From contig JAFAEZ010000057.1 of NCBI GenBank assembly GCA_023423775.1, positions 1 to 5,941 on the forward strand: a DNA stretch of 5,941 nt. Reading direction: 5' to 3'. Of this stretch, positions 5,284 through 5,941 are shown in pieces. The notes under the pieces were generated by a model. It searched no databases, was not told where the DNA came from, and saw nothing but the letters and a program-made list of their open reading frames with translations. The stretch comes from Pseudomonadota bacterium (GTDB taxonomy: Bacteria > Pseudomonadota > Alphaproteobacteria > Sphingomonadales > Sphingomonadaceae). Numbering within the stretch: position 1 is the first letter of the stretch; every line of letters begins with the position of its first letter. The position numbers and the translations under genes were made by a program.

Positions 5284-5796
5284 TTATTGGTAGTCGACGG
5301 TGACGTTGAACGAGCCTTCGTACAGGCCGTCGGCCTGCGATGCGCCGACGGCGAGCGTGCCGCCGACGTTGAACACTCCCGCGCCGCCATTGCTGAGCTT
5401 CAGCGCGGCGGTGCTGAGCGCCAGCGTCGCCGTCATCTTGACGCTCGAATCTTCGGCGCTGGTCAGTTGCACCGACGGGCTGGCGCTGATCGTGACATTC
5501 TCGTTCTTGGTACCGGCGATGGTGAACGCGCCGGCGGCGGTCGCACCCGAGCAGGTGAGGCCGCTTCCGCAATTGCGGACGCCGTCGGCATCGATCACCA
5601 CCGTGCCCGCCGTGTTCGACACGACGACGGTGCCGAAATTGAGGTCGGCCGACTTGCTCACCGAAATCTGCTTCAGCACCTTGGCCTTGGCCTGAGCCGT
5701 GGCGGTGACCGGCGCGGCACCGGCGGCGCCGGCCTGAAAGCCCAGGACGAGCATCGCGGTCGCGGCCAGCGTGGCCGCGCGAAGATTGTTCTTCAT
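5284..5796 (-). CDS. DUF4402 domain pilin-like subunit
   Basis: This 170-residue secreted beta-sandwich protein is probably a main structural subunit of the surface fibre assembled by the chaperone and usher downstream. It has a signal peptide (residues 1-28: MKNN, hydrophobic core, then AGAA before PVTA). The DUF4402 pattern follows: SADLNFGTVVV (49-59), AFTIAGTKNENVTIS (90-104), GGTLAVGASQ (145-154) and a final strand FNVTVDYQ (163-170). C76 and C82 can form a small disulfide loop. The end fits the classical chaperone-recognition rule: Tyr169 is penultimate, Gly157 is 14th from the end, and F163, V165 and V167 alternate. Residues 30-44 also alternate small hydrophobics, as a donor strand would, which is an inference. 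The ATG at 5796 has GGGGA six bases upstream. A second subunit of the same kind ends 113 bases upstream. DUF4402 membership is clear; the pilin role follows from context. Confidence 0.88.
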   Translation of the reverse strand: MKNNLRAATLAATAMLVLGFQAGAAGAAPVTATAQAKAKVLKQISVSKSADLNFGTVVVSNTAGTVVIDADGVRNCGSGLTCSGATAAGAFTIAGTKNENVTISASPSVQLTSAEDSSVKMTATLALSTAALKLSNGGAGVFNVGGTLAVGASQADGLYEGSFNVTVDYQ

Positions 5797-5802
5797 TGGA
5801 AA

Positions 5803-5807
5803 TCCCC
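5803..5807 (-). promoter_or_regulatory. Ribosome binding site of the pilin gene
   Basis: GGGGA on the minus strand, six bases before the pilin ATG at 5796, supports this start. No earlier in-frame start gives a signal peptide. Confidence 0.5.
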
Positions 5808-5838
5808 ACTTTTGAGTAAGATGTGACTGGAAAAGCGT

Positions 5839-5846
5839 AATATAAA
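5839..5846 (-). promoter_or_regulatory. Possible -10 element before the pilin gene
   Basis: The minus strand reads TTTATATT here, the most AT-rich spot in a GC-rich spacer, and TATATT fits a -10 hexamer. It would start transcription near 5832, about 36 bases before the pilin ATG. No -35 hexamer is visible at the expected distance, so the site is uncertain. The pilin may instead be read from a promoter upstream of the preceding subunit gene. Confidence 0.25.
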
Positions 5847-5854
5847 CTGGTCGC

Positions 5855-5866
5855 CCGGCGCGCCGG
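5855..5866. repeat. Perfect 12-base palindrome in the inter-pilin spacer
   Basis: CCGGCGCGCCGG equals its own reverse complement. It lies next to another stem-loop (5870-5892) in the 113-base gap between two pilin-like genes. It may be part of a transcript structure that limits or stabilises the upstream gene's mRNA, or a chance GC palindrome. Confidence 0.3.
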
Positions 5867-5869
5867 TGA

Positions 5870-5892
5870 GAATCCGCCCCTCCCGCGGATCC
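5870..5892 (-). terminator. Stem-loop after the upstream pilin-like gene
   Basis: On the minus strand GGATCCGC (5892-5885) pairs with GCGGATTC (5877-5870), with one G-U pair around the loop GGGAGGG. It begins 17 bases after the stop codon of the upstream subunit and is preceded by CTTTTGC, but no T-run follows. Like the stem after the next pilin gene, it may act as an attenuator or 3'-end protector. Confidence 0.35.
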
Positions 5893-5909
5893 GCAAAAGA
5901 GAATTCAGG

Positions 5910-5941
5910 TCATTTGTAATCCACCGTGATCGGTACCGAGC
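5910..5941 (-). CDS. Second pilin-like subunit, C-terminal end only (partial)
   Basis: The minus strand running in from the right edge reads SVPITVDYK and then a TGA stop at 5910-5912. This matches the end of the neighbouring complete DUF4402 pilin (NVTVDYQ), including the shared TVDY and the penultimate tyrosine expected of a chaperone-bound strand. Only nine full codons are inside the window, so family membership rests on this tail similarity and on position: same strand, directly upstream, 113 bases apart. It is probably another DUF4402 subunit, perhaps major or tip, encoded first in the operon. Its start, length and promoter lie outside the window. Confidence 0.72.
   Translation of the reverse strand, partial: SVPITVDYK

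Noticed and set aside
5761..5779. Eight-base inverted repeat inside the pilin signal-peptide coding region
   Set aside because: CGCGGCCA/TGGCCGCG is formed by Ala and Leu codons of the signal peptide and is expected by chance at this GC content.
1..5941. CRISPR array, insertion sequence or phage features
   Set aside because: No regularly spaced repeats, transposase or phage-like reading frames were seen.

Overview
The window is GC-rich, with dense codon use strongly biased to G or C at third positions. Its gene content (DUF4402-type pilin subunits with a PapD-like chaperone and an usher-like barrel, next to a phosphofructokinase ending in PMFLY) suggests an alphaproteobacterium of the Sphingomonas/Sphingomonadales kind. 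The taxonomy is inferred from gene content and composition, not from a marker gene.

Layout: a GC-only perfect hairpin lies at the very left edge (1-25). It is followed by a plus-strand 6-phosphofructokinase gene (51-1151). A small minus-strand gene for a putative exported 66-residue protein (1162-1362) converges on it with a 10-base gap. A short non-coding stretch then leads to a plus-strand tRNA-Leu(GAG) with encoded CCA (1536-1622). The tRNA is flanked by stem-loops, and its 5' leader can pair with its 3' trailer.

The rest is a minus-strand fimbria-type operon, transcribed right to left: the last codons of one pilin-like gene (5941-5910), a complete DUF4402 pilin (5796-5284), a periplasmic chaperone (5143-4334) and a large outer-membrane usher-like protein (4311-1651). 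Its 3' end meets the tRNA gene head-on, and a GC hairpin covers the usher stop codon.

How the genes work together: the pilins carry signal peptides and, in the complete one, a C-terminal strand with the classical chaperone-recognition pattern (penultimate Tyr and Gly 14 residues from the end). The chaperone would cap that strand in the periplasm, and the usher-like barrel would assemble and export the subunits as a thin surface fibre. A strong stem-loop just after the pilin stop codon is well placed to make pilin more abundant than chaperone and usher. The phosphofructokinase, the small protein and the tRNA look like unrelated neighbours.
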